From Chloroflexi bacterium RBG_13_51_36 (GTDB taxonomy: Bacteria > Chloroflexota > Dehalococcoidia > GIF9 > AB-539-J10): a stretch of DNA of 64,000 nucleotides. The stretch lies in NCBI GenBank assembly GCA_001796515.1, contig MGMS01000010.1:82209-146208 (forward strand), in the 5' to 3' direction. This document shows, one piece after another, positions 25,677 through 33,773 of the stretch. The translations under genes and the position numbers were made by a program. The notes beneath the pieces were generated by a model. It had not been told where the DNA came from. It saw nothing but the letters and a program-made list of their open reading frames with translations, and searched no databases. The number at the start of each line of letters is the position of its first letter. The stretch's first letter is position 1.

Positions 25677-26606
25677 ATGAACAAAGGACATGCGATTCCG
25701 ACACGGGAAGCGGGGGTCAAGCAGTTGGCTCCCGGCGTTTATGCTTACATTCAGGCCAAGGCTACTTGGTACTGGAGCAACGCCGGATTCATTGTGGGCA
25801 ACGATTATGTGGTTGTCGTGGACTCGCTGGCTACGGTTGACCTGACACAGAGGTTCAGGGATGAAATCAGAAAGATCACAGACAAGTCAATCCGCTATCT
25901 AATCAACACCCATCACCATGGAGACCATACCTATGGAAACCATGTGTTTGCGGGGGCTACCATAATCTCACATGACCGCTGCCGCCGTGAGTTAATGGGG
26001 ACAGCCATAATGGACCCTGGCTTGCTGAATACCATCTTCCCTGAATTCGATTTCCGGGGAATCGCGGCTACGCCAGCTCATATCACATTTGACAAACATC
26101 TCACACTGCAAATGGACGGGCGGGAAATCCGACTGCTACACTTCGGGCCTGGCCACACCGTCGACGACATAATTGTGTATTTGCCGGAAGAAGGTATTAT
26201 CTTTGCCGGCGACTTCATTTTCTTATATTCCACCCCGCTAGGCATGGAAGGGTCCTTTGCTGGCTGGCTGAAGAACCTGGATGCAATGGCCAAGCTTGAT
26301 GCTCGAGTCTATATCCCCGGCCACGGGCCTGTGTGTGGAATAGAAGGGCTGAACCTGTGTCGCGATTATCTTGTCTTTGTGCAAAGCGAGGCCAGGAAAC
26401 GGTTCGACAAAGGCCTGACCGTTGATGAAGCTGCCAAAGACATTGCCCTTGGGCAATTCAAGCAGTGGCCTAACCATGAGCGCATTCTGATCAACATGGA
26501 ACGCCTGTGGCGCGAGTTCCGCGGCGAAGACCCCAGCACCTCCAAGTTGAACATTGCCGAAGTCTTCTTGCGCATGGACGCCATGACCAAGGCGGGAGAG
26601 TTGTAG
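25677..26606 (+). CDS. Metallo-beta-lactamase-fold hydrolase
   Basis: 309 aa, ribosome-binding site GGGGGG. The metal motif is TTHHHGDH-like (NTHHHGDHTYGNH, about 79-91), with further ligands in FGPGHTVDD, FAGDF and PGHGPV. The sequence is nearest the SoxH/quinoprotein-relay type of MBL hydrolases. Predicted cytoplasmic, since no signal peptide is seen. It may act on a thioester or lactone of the adjacent pathway. Confidence 0.88.
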   Translation: MNKGHAIPTREAGVKQLAPGVYAYIQAKATWYWSNAGFIVGNDYVVVVDSLATVDLTQRFRDEIRKITDKSIRYLINTHHHGDHTYGNHVFAGATIISHDRCRRELMGTAIMDPGLLNTIFPEFDFRGIAATPAHITFDKHLTLQMDGREIRLLHFGPGHTVDDIIVYLPEEGIIFAGDFIFLYSTPLGMEGSFAGWLKNLDAMAKLDARVYIPGHGPVCGIEGLNLCRDYLVFVQSEARKRFDKGLTVDEAAKDIALGQFKQWPNHERILINMERLWREFRGEDPSTSKLNIAEVFLRMDAMTKAGEL

Positions 26607-26716
26607 TACAGAATTGGGATTAGTTGTGGATTAGATGGACTATCTTGCCTCCCTGGAGCATATAGGAGGGGAACTTGCTGAGATGTTTTGCTCGTATCGC
26701 TGACCAACACACGTTA

Positions 26717-26745
26717 TTGACAAAAGGCATGCCCGATGATATAGT
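26717..26745 (+). promoter_or_regulatory. Strong promoter of the thiolase/DUF35/ligase operon
   Basis: TTGACA, 17 nt, TATAGT. Transcription would start near 26752. Confidence 0.65.
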
Positions 26746-26758
26746 TGGCACAATCGCA

Positions 26759-26778
26759 GATTGAATGTTCGTTCAATC
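26759..26778 (+). promoter_or_regulatory. Operator-like palindrome GATTGAA-N6-TTCAATC
   Basis: Seven-base inverted arms around TGTTCG, placed just after the predicted transcription start. TGAATG..CGTTCA-like palindromes are typical of TetR-family repressors of fatty-acid genes. No TetR gene is in the window; the XRE-cupin regulator at 32223 is the only nearby candidate. Confidence 0.55.
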
Positions 26779-26966
26779 GCCCGGGTGAGAATTGTCTGAA
26801 GAGTTCACCGCACACACTTTCGGTAACGACCAGGCTTTGGTCAAAGAGCGCAGAGATCATATCGTCACTCCACGTATGTAAGAGAACAAATCCATACTAT
26901 GTTGCGGGCAACTAGGGCGGGCAATAACACTGGTGTCGCTGACACACAGGGAAAGGAGCTATCAAA

Positions 26967-28337
26967 GTGATTACTCTAAAGGAAGGAAACTGGCGCATTC
27001 CCAAATGGAACAGAAAAGTATTCGCCGTTGCCGGGGGGTTGACAAATTACAGGAAGTTCTGCCCGGAAATGAAGATCGAAGAGCAGGCGATGGTGGCATT
27101 CCGGCAGATGTTGGAGAACAACGACCTAAGGTTTTCTCCGGTGGAAATCAAGGGATTAGTCAACTTTCTTGCCTGTGGTAGTTTTGCCGACCACTTTCAG
27201 GACCAGCTCCTGTGCGAAGCCAAGGTCACTGATTACCTCGGTCTTGACCCGATGTATGACATAGGTATCAAGACTGGCGGCGCCACAGGTGGCTCCACTG
27301 TCCTGACGGCTGCCATGGCGATCGCCAGTGGATATGCTGATGTGGCGTTAGCAATTGGCTGGGAGCGCATGTCCGAAGTGGATACGCGGACCGGCAACTA
27401 CTACATCGCTACTGCCGCCTGCAAAGACTTTGAGACGCGGCTCTCCCGCATTTATTCTGCCTACTATGCTCCTATGGCCGTCCGTTTCGCCTGGGCCTAC
27501 AATCTCTCCGAAGAAACCAGGGCCAAGGTGGCAGTGAAGAACCACCTATATGCGTATTACTCACCGTATTCTCAACAGCCGGGCAAATACACAATCCAGG
27601 ATGTGCTTAATAGCCCTATGTCGACCTACCCGTTGCGTTTCCTGGAATGCTGTGCCATGACAGATGGCGCTGCCTGCATGCTACTTTGCGATGAAAAGAC
27701 TGCCTATAAGTTGACCGATAAACCTTGCGAGCTTTTCATAGCCGGCGGTAGCCATACCTTGAGAGTAGCGGATCGTAGAGACATGGAAATCCCGTTACTG
27801 CCGCACGAGACTCCCGAAATGTATAGGGGCTTGCGCAAAAAAGAAGGGCAACGTTGGCCAGGATTTGAGAGCTTCGCTGCGGCCCGATTTGCCGCTTATT
27901 TCGCCTACAGAATGGCTGGCATCACGAACCCGCTTAAAGAGCTTGACCTGGTGGAGCTGCACGATGCATTTACCATAAGTGACATTCAGACTTACGGGGA
28001 CATCGGACTCCGCCCGTATGGGCAGGAGCCTGACTACATTGAATCTGGTGATGCATATTTCGGTGGTAAATGTCCAGCCAATCTGTCCGGAGGGTTGATT
28101 GGCACCATGCATGCTGTGGGGGCAACCGGCATCTTCTCAGGGGTTGAATGTCTCTGGCAACTACAGGGCAAATATGATAAGTTCCATGGCGACCGCAGGA
28201 TTTGGGATTCTTTTGGCAAGAAGAAGCCGGAAGATTGGAAGAGTCTGCAAGTCCCTAATGCTAAGCAGGCACTCTGGATATCTCACGCTGGTGTCGGGTC
28301 ACATGTGACGGCAGGCATTCTCAGGAAGGCTTTCTGA
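26967..28337 (+). CDS. Thiolase-fold protein lacking the nucleophilic cysteine
   Basis: 456 aa from a GTG with AAGGAG 8 nt upstream. Thiolase features: DVALAIGWERMSEV, LHDAFTISDIQ and GGLIGTMHAVGATG. In place of the CASG nucleophile loop it has KTGGATGGST (about 102-111), so no Cys is available. With a DUF35 gene starting 12 nt later, it resembles the SCP2-thiolase/DUF35 pairs, in which Cys-less members such as Ltp2 are retro-aldolases. A thiolytic role is therefore doubtful. The final LSG... and SHAGVGSHVTAGILRKAF region is conserved in this subgroup. Confidence 0.85.
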   Translation: MITLKEGNWRIPKWNRKVFAVAGGLTNYRKFCPEMKIEEQAMVAFRQMLENNDLRFSPVEIKGLVNFLACGSFADHFQDQLLCEAKVTDYLGLDPMYDIGIKTGGATGGSTVLTAAMAIASGYADVALAIGWERMSEVDTRTGNYYIATAACKDFETRLSRIYSAYYAPMAVRFAWAYNLSEETRAKVAVKNHLYAYYSPYSQQPGKYTIQDVLNSPMSTYPLRFLECCAMTDGAACMLLCDEKTAYKLTDKPCELFIAGGSHTLRVADRRDMEIPLLPHETPEMYRGLRKKEGQRWPGFESFAAARFAAYFAYRMAGITNPLKELDLVELHDAFTISDIQTYGDIGLRPYGQEPDYIESGDAYFGGKCPANLSGGLIGTMHAVGATGIFSGVECLWQLQGKYDKFHGDRRIWDSFGKKKPEDWKSLQVPNAKQALWISHAGVGSHVTAGILRKAF

Positions 28338-28349
28338 AGGAGGAAAACT

Positions 28350-28871
28350 GTGGCATCGAAGAGAAAAACAACGAAATATACTGGCAAACCGGCAAAGGTT
28401 CTTCAATCAGAACCGGCTATAGTTATAGAGTGGCCGAGGAGTCTGGCGCACAGACACACCTATGGAAAACTCTCTCCGTTCTTCAAAGGCCTGACAGAGG
28501 GTAAATTGCTGGCCACCAAATGCGTCAATCGCGAATGCGGAGAGCACAGGTTGTGGCTGCCGCCGCGGGCCGACTGCCCGGACTGCAACCAGCCCATGGT
28601 CTGGGAAGAACTGCCGCAGCCAATCATTGGGACGGTGCACACCTATGCGCGTGTGGAATACGCTGGCGCTGGCATAGAGCTCACCACCCCCTATTTCCAG
28701 ATTGACGTCGAGTTGCCCGGAGTATGCACTATATTCAAGGGCTATCTGCAGCATGGCACCCCCGAAATTGGCATGAAAGTAAAGGCTTGCTTCCGCACGG
28801 AAGACCCGAGCAACACGATTCTGGATATGTACTGGATTCCGGTACCTAGTGACGCGGATGTGCGGTCTTGA
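28350..28871 (+). CDS. DUF35 zinc-ribbon/OB-fold partner protein
   Basis: 173 aa from GTG 28350 with GGAGGAAAA upstream. A rubredoxin-like zinc ribbon (KCVNREC ... CPDC, about 57-78) is followed by an OB fold with GTVHTYARVEYAG and GMKVKACFRTED. Proteins of this type bind thiolases or HMG-CoA synthases and bridge CoA intermediates. The N-terminus has a basic extension of some 35 residues. It pairs with the thiolase-like gene 12 nt upstream. Confidence 0.85.
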   Translation: MASKRKTTKYTGKPAKVLQSEPAIVIEWPRSLAHRHTYGKLSPFFKGLTEGKLLATKCVNRECGEHRLWLPPRADCPDCNQPMVWEELPQPIIGTVHTYARVEYAGAGIELTTPYFQIDVELPGVCTIFKGYLQHGTPEIGMKVKACFRTEDPSNTILDMYWIPVPSDADVRS

Positions 28872-28930
28872 ACAGGTAATCGGTAGGGAGCAAATCAGCA
28901 CAAGTGCTAACAAGAAGGGAGGGAGACGGC

Positions 28931-30892
28931 ATGGGGAAGTTACTTTGGGAGCCGACCGAAGAACGAAAGAAAAATGCGAACATAACCCGCTTTATAGAGT
29001 TCGTTAACAAAAGACATAAACAGAATTTTCACTCTTACAGAGGGCTTTATGACTGGTCCGTGGACAAGATACCGGATTTCTGGGCTTCTGTGTGGGATTT
29101 TGTTGGAGTAAGAGCCTCCAAACGCTACGAAACGGTGGTTGATGATGTGACCAAGATGCCGGGCGCAAAATGGTTTTCTGGCGCGAGGCTAAATTTCGCC
29201 GAGAACCTACTGAGATGCCGGGATGAGAAAATAGCCTTCATCTTCAAGGGAGAAACTCAGAAGTCAACGCGAATGAGCTATGCTGAACTGTATGACTCTG
29301 TGGCACGCCTGGCAGAGTCTCTTCGGAAGATAGGAATCAAAGCTGGAGACCGGGTAGCTGCCTATATGCCTAATATGATAGAGACAGCTGTGGCGATGCT
29401 TGCCAGCACAAGCATCGGGGCTGTCTGGGCTTCATGTGCCACCGATATCGGTTCTGGAGCAGCCATTGATCGCTTTGGTCAAATCGGACCAAGAGTCTTG
29501 TTTACCGTTAACGGCTATTTCTATAAAGGGAAAGCTTTTGATTCTCTCTCTAACGCTGCTGAAATTGTGAGGGGAGTGCCTTCTATTGAGAAAGTCATAG
29601 TGGCCCGCTACAGGGAAGAGAAACCCGATATCAGCCATATTCCTCACTCCGTATATTATGATGATTTTCTATCACGGGGGAAACCCGAAATTCACTTCGA
29701 ACAATTGCCCGCAGACCATCCTGTGTTTATCATGTTCTCATCAGGGACGACCGGCAAGCCGAAGTGTATGGTTCAGGGAGCAGCGGGAATTCTGGTCAAT
29801 CAATTGAAGGAGTTGATAATCCATACCGATTTGAAGCGAGACGATGTTCACTTCTTCATCACAACCTGTAGCTGGATGATGTGGAACTGGATGCTGACTT
29901 CTTTAGCCACAGGCAACACCATTATTCTGTATGATGGAAACCCCAGCTATCCCGGGACGGGGGCCATGTGGAAACTGATCCAGGATGAAAAAGTGACTAT
30001 GTTTGGCTGCAGCGCCAGTTATATCAACTATCTCAGGAGCGAAAACATTAAGCCGGGCAAAGACTACGATTTGTCATCATTAAAGGAAATATGGCAAACC
30101 GGTTCGCCTCTCTCAGCGGACGGGTTCGAGTACGTGTATCAGGAAATCAAGAAGGACCTGCATTTCAATTCCAGTGCAGGCGGGACAGACATCAATGGCT
30201 GCTTTTTCACCGGAAGTCCGATTCAGCCCGTATACGCTGGTGAGTTGCAGGGGCCGGGCCTGGGTATGAAGGTGAAAGCGTATGATGAAAAAGGGCGTCC
30301 GATTTTTGACCGGCAGGGCGAACTCGTCTGTGAGGCCGCTGCCCCGCCTATGCCGCTTTCTTTCTGGAATGATCCGGACGGTAAGAGATACAGGGACGCT
30401 TATTTTGGTGTTTATCCTGGCGTGTGGCGTCACGGCGACTACATCGTATATCATAGTGACACGGGAGGAGCTACTTTCTACGGTCGCTCTGATGCAGTGC
30501 TGAAGCCGTCCGGGGTTCGCATAGGTACGGCCGAAATATATAACGTCATGGAAGGGCTGCCGGAGGTCGCGGATAGCCTGGCAGTAGGGCAGAGCTGGGA
30601 AGGGGACCAACGCGTCCTCCTCTTTGTCAAATTGGCTCAAGGATATCAGCTGACGGAAGATCTGGAGAACAAAATCAAGAAGAGTCTGCGCGAAAAAGCT
30701 TCCCCCAGACACGTCCCGGCCAGAATCATTGTGGTGCCCGATATCCCCTACACCACGAACATGAAGAAGGTAGAAAGCGCTGTCACGAACATAATCCATG
30801 GCAGGCCTGTCACGAACAGAGATGCCCTGGGCAATCCCGAATGCCTGGACTTCTTTGAGAAGCTTGTCGCGGAGGGGGCACTCAAATCTTAA
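28931..30892 (+). CDS. Acetoacetyl-CoA synthetase-like acyl-CoA ligase
   Basis: 653 aa from ATG 28931 (GGGAGGGAG upstream); the GTG 28904 of the track has no such site. Long N-terminal ACAS-type domain (LWEPTEERKKNANITRF), phosphate loop FSSGTTGKPK, GGTDINGCF, and YGRSDAVLKPSGVRIGTAEI. The order and length match AacS. The final lysine motif reads TTNMKKVES where most AacS have SGKKVE. It activates acetoacetate or a related 3-keto or short-chain acid with ATP. Confidence 0.88.
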   Translation: MGKLLWEPTEERKKNANITRFIEFVNKRHKQNFHSYRGLYDWSVDKIPDFWASVWDFVGVRASKRYETVVDDVTKMPGAKWFSGARLNFAENLLRCRDEKIAFIFKGETQKSTRMSYAELYDSVARLAESLRKIGIKAGDRVAAYMPNMIETAVAMLASTSIGAVWASCATDIGSGAAIDRFGQIGPRVLFTVNGYFYKGKAFDSLSNAAEIVRGVPSIEKVIVARYREEKPDISHIPHSVYYDDFLSRGKPEIHFEQLPADHPVFIMFSSGTTGKPKCMVQGAAGILVNQLKELIIHTDLKRDDVHFFITTCSWMMWNWMLTSLATGNTIILYDGNPSYPGTGAMWKLIQDEKVTMFGCSASYINYLRSENIKPGKDYDLSSLKEIWQTGSPLSADGFEYVYQEIKKDLHFNSSAGGTDINGCFFTGSPIQPVYAGELQGPGLGMKVKAYDEKGRPIFDRQGELVCEAAAPPMPLSFWNDPDGKRYRDAYFGVYPGVWRHGDYIVYHSDTGGATFYGRSDAVLKPSGVRIGTAEIYNVMEGLPEVADSLAVGQSWEGDQRVLLFVKLAQGYQLTEDLENKIKKSLREKASPRHVPARIIVVPDIPYTTNMKKVESAVTNIIHGRPVTNRDALGNPECLDFFEKLVAEGALKS

Positions 30893-31045
30893 TGTGCTCT
30901 CATAACGAACGAAAGGAGCCGAAAGATTAAGAGCGACGGGGACCAGTGGCGACATTGCGGAAATATATATCAAGAAAGTGCATGAGTCCTTAGGCATTGT
31001 CAGGTGTGTCTACTGCGCAGAGAGTACCCTCGAGGGAGATGAGTC

Positions 31046-32209
31046 ATGGATTTTGATTTAAGCGAAGAGCAGAATCTAACGCGGCAGGCGATCCGGACTT
31101 TCGCTGAAAAACAAATCGCCCCGATCGCCCGGAAGCTAGACGAAAAGGAAGAGTTTTCTGCCGAGTTAACGCACGAAATGGCGGAGCTAGGGTTGCTGGG
31201 TTGCTTTGTTCCGGAGAAATATGGCGGCTCAAATATGGGCTATATCTCCTATGCAATTGCGGTTGAAGAACTGGCCAGGGTGGATGCTTCCCAGGCTGCT
31301 ACTATTGCGGCGGGTAACTCTCTGGGAATCGGTCCCATCTATTATTTTGGTAGCGAAAAGCAAAAGCAAGAGTGGCTTCCCATGCTCTGTTCAGGGGAGT
31401 GTCTGGCCGCGTTCGGTCTGACGGAGCCTGAGGCTGGCTCCGACGCCGGGAGTTCCCGAACTACCGCCGAACTCAAAGATGATCGCTGGATTATCAACGG
31501 GCACAAGATTTTCATCACCAACTCAGCTTGCTCATTAACCGGCGTTATCATCGTCCAGGCTGTCACTGGTAAGCATGAGGATGGCAGGCCGGAGCTCAGT
31601 TGCCTCATAGTTCCCAGCGGCACAACAGGTTTGACAGCTAACGAGATGAAAAACAAGATGATGTGGCGAGCATCCAACACGGGTGAGCTCTTCTTCGATG
31701 ATTGCATTGTGCCCAGGGCAAACCTTCTGGGCAAAAGAGGCGACGGCTTCCATCAAATGCTTGCCACGTTGGATGGCGGACGCCTCAGCATCGCCGCTAT
31801 GGGATTGGGCGGATCTCAGGCGGCTTTCGAGTTGGCCTTACAATACGCTAATTCCCGCATCCAGTTTGGACGACCCATCGCTTCATTTCAAATCAACGCT
31901 TTTAAGCTGGCCGACATGGCGTTAGAGGTTGAACTGGCCAGGAATCTACTCTACAAGGTCTGCTGGTTGCGAGAGAAGGAACGTCCCATTACCAAAGAGG
32001 CAGCCATGGCAAAATTATTCTGTTCCGAAGTTATGCGCCGCTGTGTCCATCACGCGGTTCAACTTCATGGGGGGTACGGGTTGATGAAGGAGTATGAAGT
32101 CGAGAGGTTATACAGGGACCAGAGGATTCTGGAAATCGGAGAGGGAGCATCGGAAATACTACGCATCGTGATTGCCCGCAACGTTGGCGTCTCGGGAAGG
32201 GCAATCTAG
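31046..32209 (+). CDS. Acyl-CoA dehydrogenase
   Basis: 387 aa, normal family length. FAD-linked fold with AFGLTEPEAGSDAGS, WIINGHKIFITNS, QFGRPIASFQ, LHGGYGLMKEYEVERLYRD and EIGEGASEILR, where the Glu of EGASEI would be the catalytic base. Its electrons would pass to ETF, which is not present here. It follows the ligase gene by 153 bp with no sign of a terminator, so it probably belongs to the same operon. Confidence 0.93.
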   Translation: MDFDLSEEQNLTRQAIRTFAEKQIAPIARKLDEKEEFSAELTHEMAELGLLGCFVPEKYGGSNMGYISYAIAVEELARVDASQAATIAAGNSLGIGPIYYFGSEKQKQEWLPMLCSGECLAAFGLTEPEAGSDAGSSRTTAELKDDRWIINGHKIFITNSACSLTGVIIVQAVTGKHEDGRPELSCLIVPSGTTGLTANEMKNKMMWRASNTGELFFDDCIVPRANLLGKRGDGFHQMLATLDGGRLSIAAMGLGGSQAAFELALQYANSRIQFGRPIASFQINAFKLADMALEVELARNLLYKVCWLREKERPITKEAAMAKLFCSEVMRRCVHHAVQLHGGYGLMKEYEVERLYRDQRILEIGEGASEILRIVIARNVGVSGRAI

Positions 32210-32222
32210 AAAGAAGGGCAAC

Positions 32223-32912
32223 ATGAAGAAGGAGAAAGCGAAACGCAGGACTTTGGCCAAACCGAGTCTGACTAAGAGCAGCGTAGCGAGGCACGATGAT
32301 CTTCTCACTGATCTGGCCAACGTCAACCGTATGGAAGCAGTCAAGGAGAGAAGGGAATCACTTGGCGACCGCATTCGGAGGGTTCGCGAAATGCGGGGGC
32401 TTACCATTAGGGACCTGAGTAGTCGAACAGGGATGGATATAGATACCCTGAGACGCATAGAATCGAGCAAAGTAATCCCGGCACTAGGGCAGTTGGTCAG
32501 GCTAGGCAGAGCACTTGATATGAAGATGGGCTACTTCATATCTCCGGGAATTGACCAGCCCATGACTGTGGTGCGTAAGCATGAAGGACGGCGCGTATCT
32601 CGCTATGGAGATGCCAAGGGCATGCTGTATGGCTACTCTTACGAATCACTGGCACCAGAAAAGGCCGACCGCTTGATGGAGCCCTTTATCATTACGCTGC
32701 GGCCCACAGAGACGGAAGAGTTCTCCTCCCACATTGGACAGGAGTTTCTTTACGTCCTGGAAGGCGAAGTGAAAGTGCAGGTTGGCGACCACGTCGAATT
32801 TCTGGAACCCGGAGATGCCGTCTACTATGACTCTAATCAGCCTCACCTCGTTAGGTGTGCCGGCACACCTATAACCAAGGTATTGGCTGTTCTCTGTACC
32901 GGGTCAACATAA
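32223..32912 (+). CDS. XRE-family regulator with cupin sensor domain
   Basis: 229 aa from ATG 32223 (AAGGG 4 nt upstream); the track start at 32172 would overlap the dehydrogenase. A basic N-terminal tail leads to an HTH_3 domain (LGDRIRRVREMRGLTIRDLS ... RRIESSKVIPALGQL), then a cupin with FSSHIGQEFLYVLEGEVKVQ and EPGDAVYYDSNQPH. Such regulators bind a small acid or acyl compound. It begins 13 nt after the dehydrogenase stop, so it is probably an autoregulated controller of this catabolic operon. Confidence 0.88.
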   Translation: MKKEKAKRRTLAKPSLTKSSVARHDDLLTDLANVNRMEAVKERRESLGDRIRRVREMRGLTIRDLSSRTGMDIDTLRRIESSKVIPALGQLVRLGRALDMKMGYFISPGIDQPMTVVRKHEGRRVSRYGDAKGMLYGYSYESLAPEKADRLMEPFIITLRPTETEEFSSHIGQEFLYVLEGEVKVQVGDHVEFLEPGDAVYYDSNQPHLVRCAGTPITKVLAVLCTGST

Positions 32913-33007
32913 ACTACAAGACCGGCGTGGTCTCCCCCCGGGACTTACCTCCTGTTATTCAGTCTGCTGGCTTCTTGCCAACCCGACGAACATCTGGTGC
33001 AGAATAC

Positions 33008-33035
33008 TTGACAGCACAACGGGAGATGATACAGT
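33008..33035 (+). promoter_or_regulatory. Promoter of the sigma-factor operon
   Basis: TTGACA, 16 nt, TACAGT, about 80 nt before the sigma gene. It looks like a housekeeping rather than an ECF-type promoter. Confidence 0.55.
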
Positions 33036-33115
33036 ATGAGCTAAGATTCTACGGAAACCAAGTTACTACCGGTGCATTATACTGATGGGGTACGTTTGTT
33101 TTTTTGCTGGTTGAT

Positions 33116-33679
33116 ATGGATTTAAACGAAGAAAAGGAACTTGTCGGACATGCGCAAAAAGACCCCGATGCTTTTGCCCAGCTTTACGACCAGTATTATC
33201 CCAGAATCTTTGGCTATGTTTTGAGGCGAAGTGCCAATCTCGAGGCTGCCCAGGATATTACCTCAGAGACATTTCTGAAAGCGTTGAGGAAACTCTGGCA
33301 ATTTCAGTGGCGCAGCGTCTCCTTTTCCTCCTGGCTATACAAAATCGCTACTAATGAAGTCAACCAGTATTATAGAAAAGCCGAATACAGGAAATCGGTA
33401 TCACTGGAGGAACTGCAGGAACAGGGTTTCGAACTTCTGTCGCCCCACGACCCCGAAAACGAACTGATAGAGGCACAGGAAAAGGTAAAACAACATCAGG
33501 ACTTTCTGGAGATTCAGAAGAAAATCGTCCGGCTACCTGCCAAATACCAGGAGGTCATTGCTCTTAGATTCTTCGAAAGAAAACAGATCAAAGAGATAGC
33601 TGAAATCCTGGGCAAGAGAGAGGGGACGATAAAGTCCCTGCTCCATCGAGCAGTAGAAAAACTGAGAGAAGCAGAATAG
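33116..33679 (+). CDS. RNA polymerase sigma factor, ECF type
   Basis: 187 aa from ATG 33116 (a TTG at 33104 is possible). Sigma-2 region: FAQLYDQYYPRIFGYVLRRS ... QDITSETFLKALRKLWQFQW. Sigma-4 region: RLPAKYQEVIALRFFERKQI ... ILGKREGTIKSLLHRAVEKL. The neighbour 95 nt downstream encodes a protein with a small cytoplasmic head, one membrane helix and a large outside beta-propeller, which is a plausible anti-sigma factor. Confidence 0.9.
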   Translation: MDLNEEKELVGHAQKDPDAFAQLYDQYYPRIFGYVLRRSANLEAAQDITSETFLKALRKLWQFQWRSVSFSSWLYKIATNEVNQYYRKAEYRKSVSLEELQEQGFELLSPHDPENELIEAQEKVKQHQDFLEIQKKIVRLPAKYQEVIALRFFERKQIKEIAEILGKREGTIKSLLHRAVEKLREAE

Positions 33680-33773
33680 TAAACCTCCCCGCAGAACGCA
33701 CAAGATTTCCCGATTGAGTAATGCAACCTTTTCCCGCATCCTGCATTTACACTGATATAAGGAGGGAAAGTCT

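Larger units (their letters stand above)
26607..26966 (+). other. 360-bp regulatory gap before the thiolase operon
   Basis: No protein is likely here; the short ORF at 26933 is a shadow of the thiolase gene. The region contains a strong promoter and a palindromic operator (listed separately), and leaves a leader of about 215 nt. I see no clear riboswitch fold in that leader. Confidence 0.6.

Noticed and set aside
26933-27181. 82-aa ORF at the thiolase start
   Set aside because: Frame shadow of the thiolase gene, whose GTG has the ribosome-binding site.
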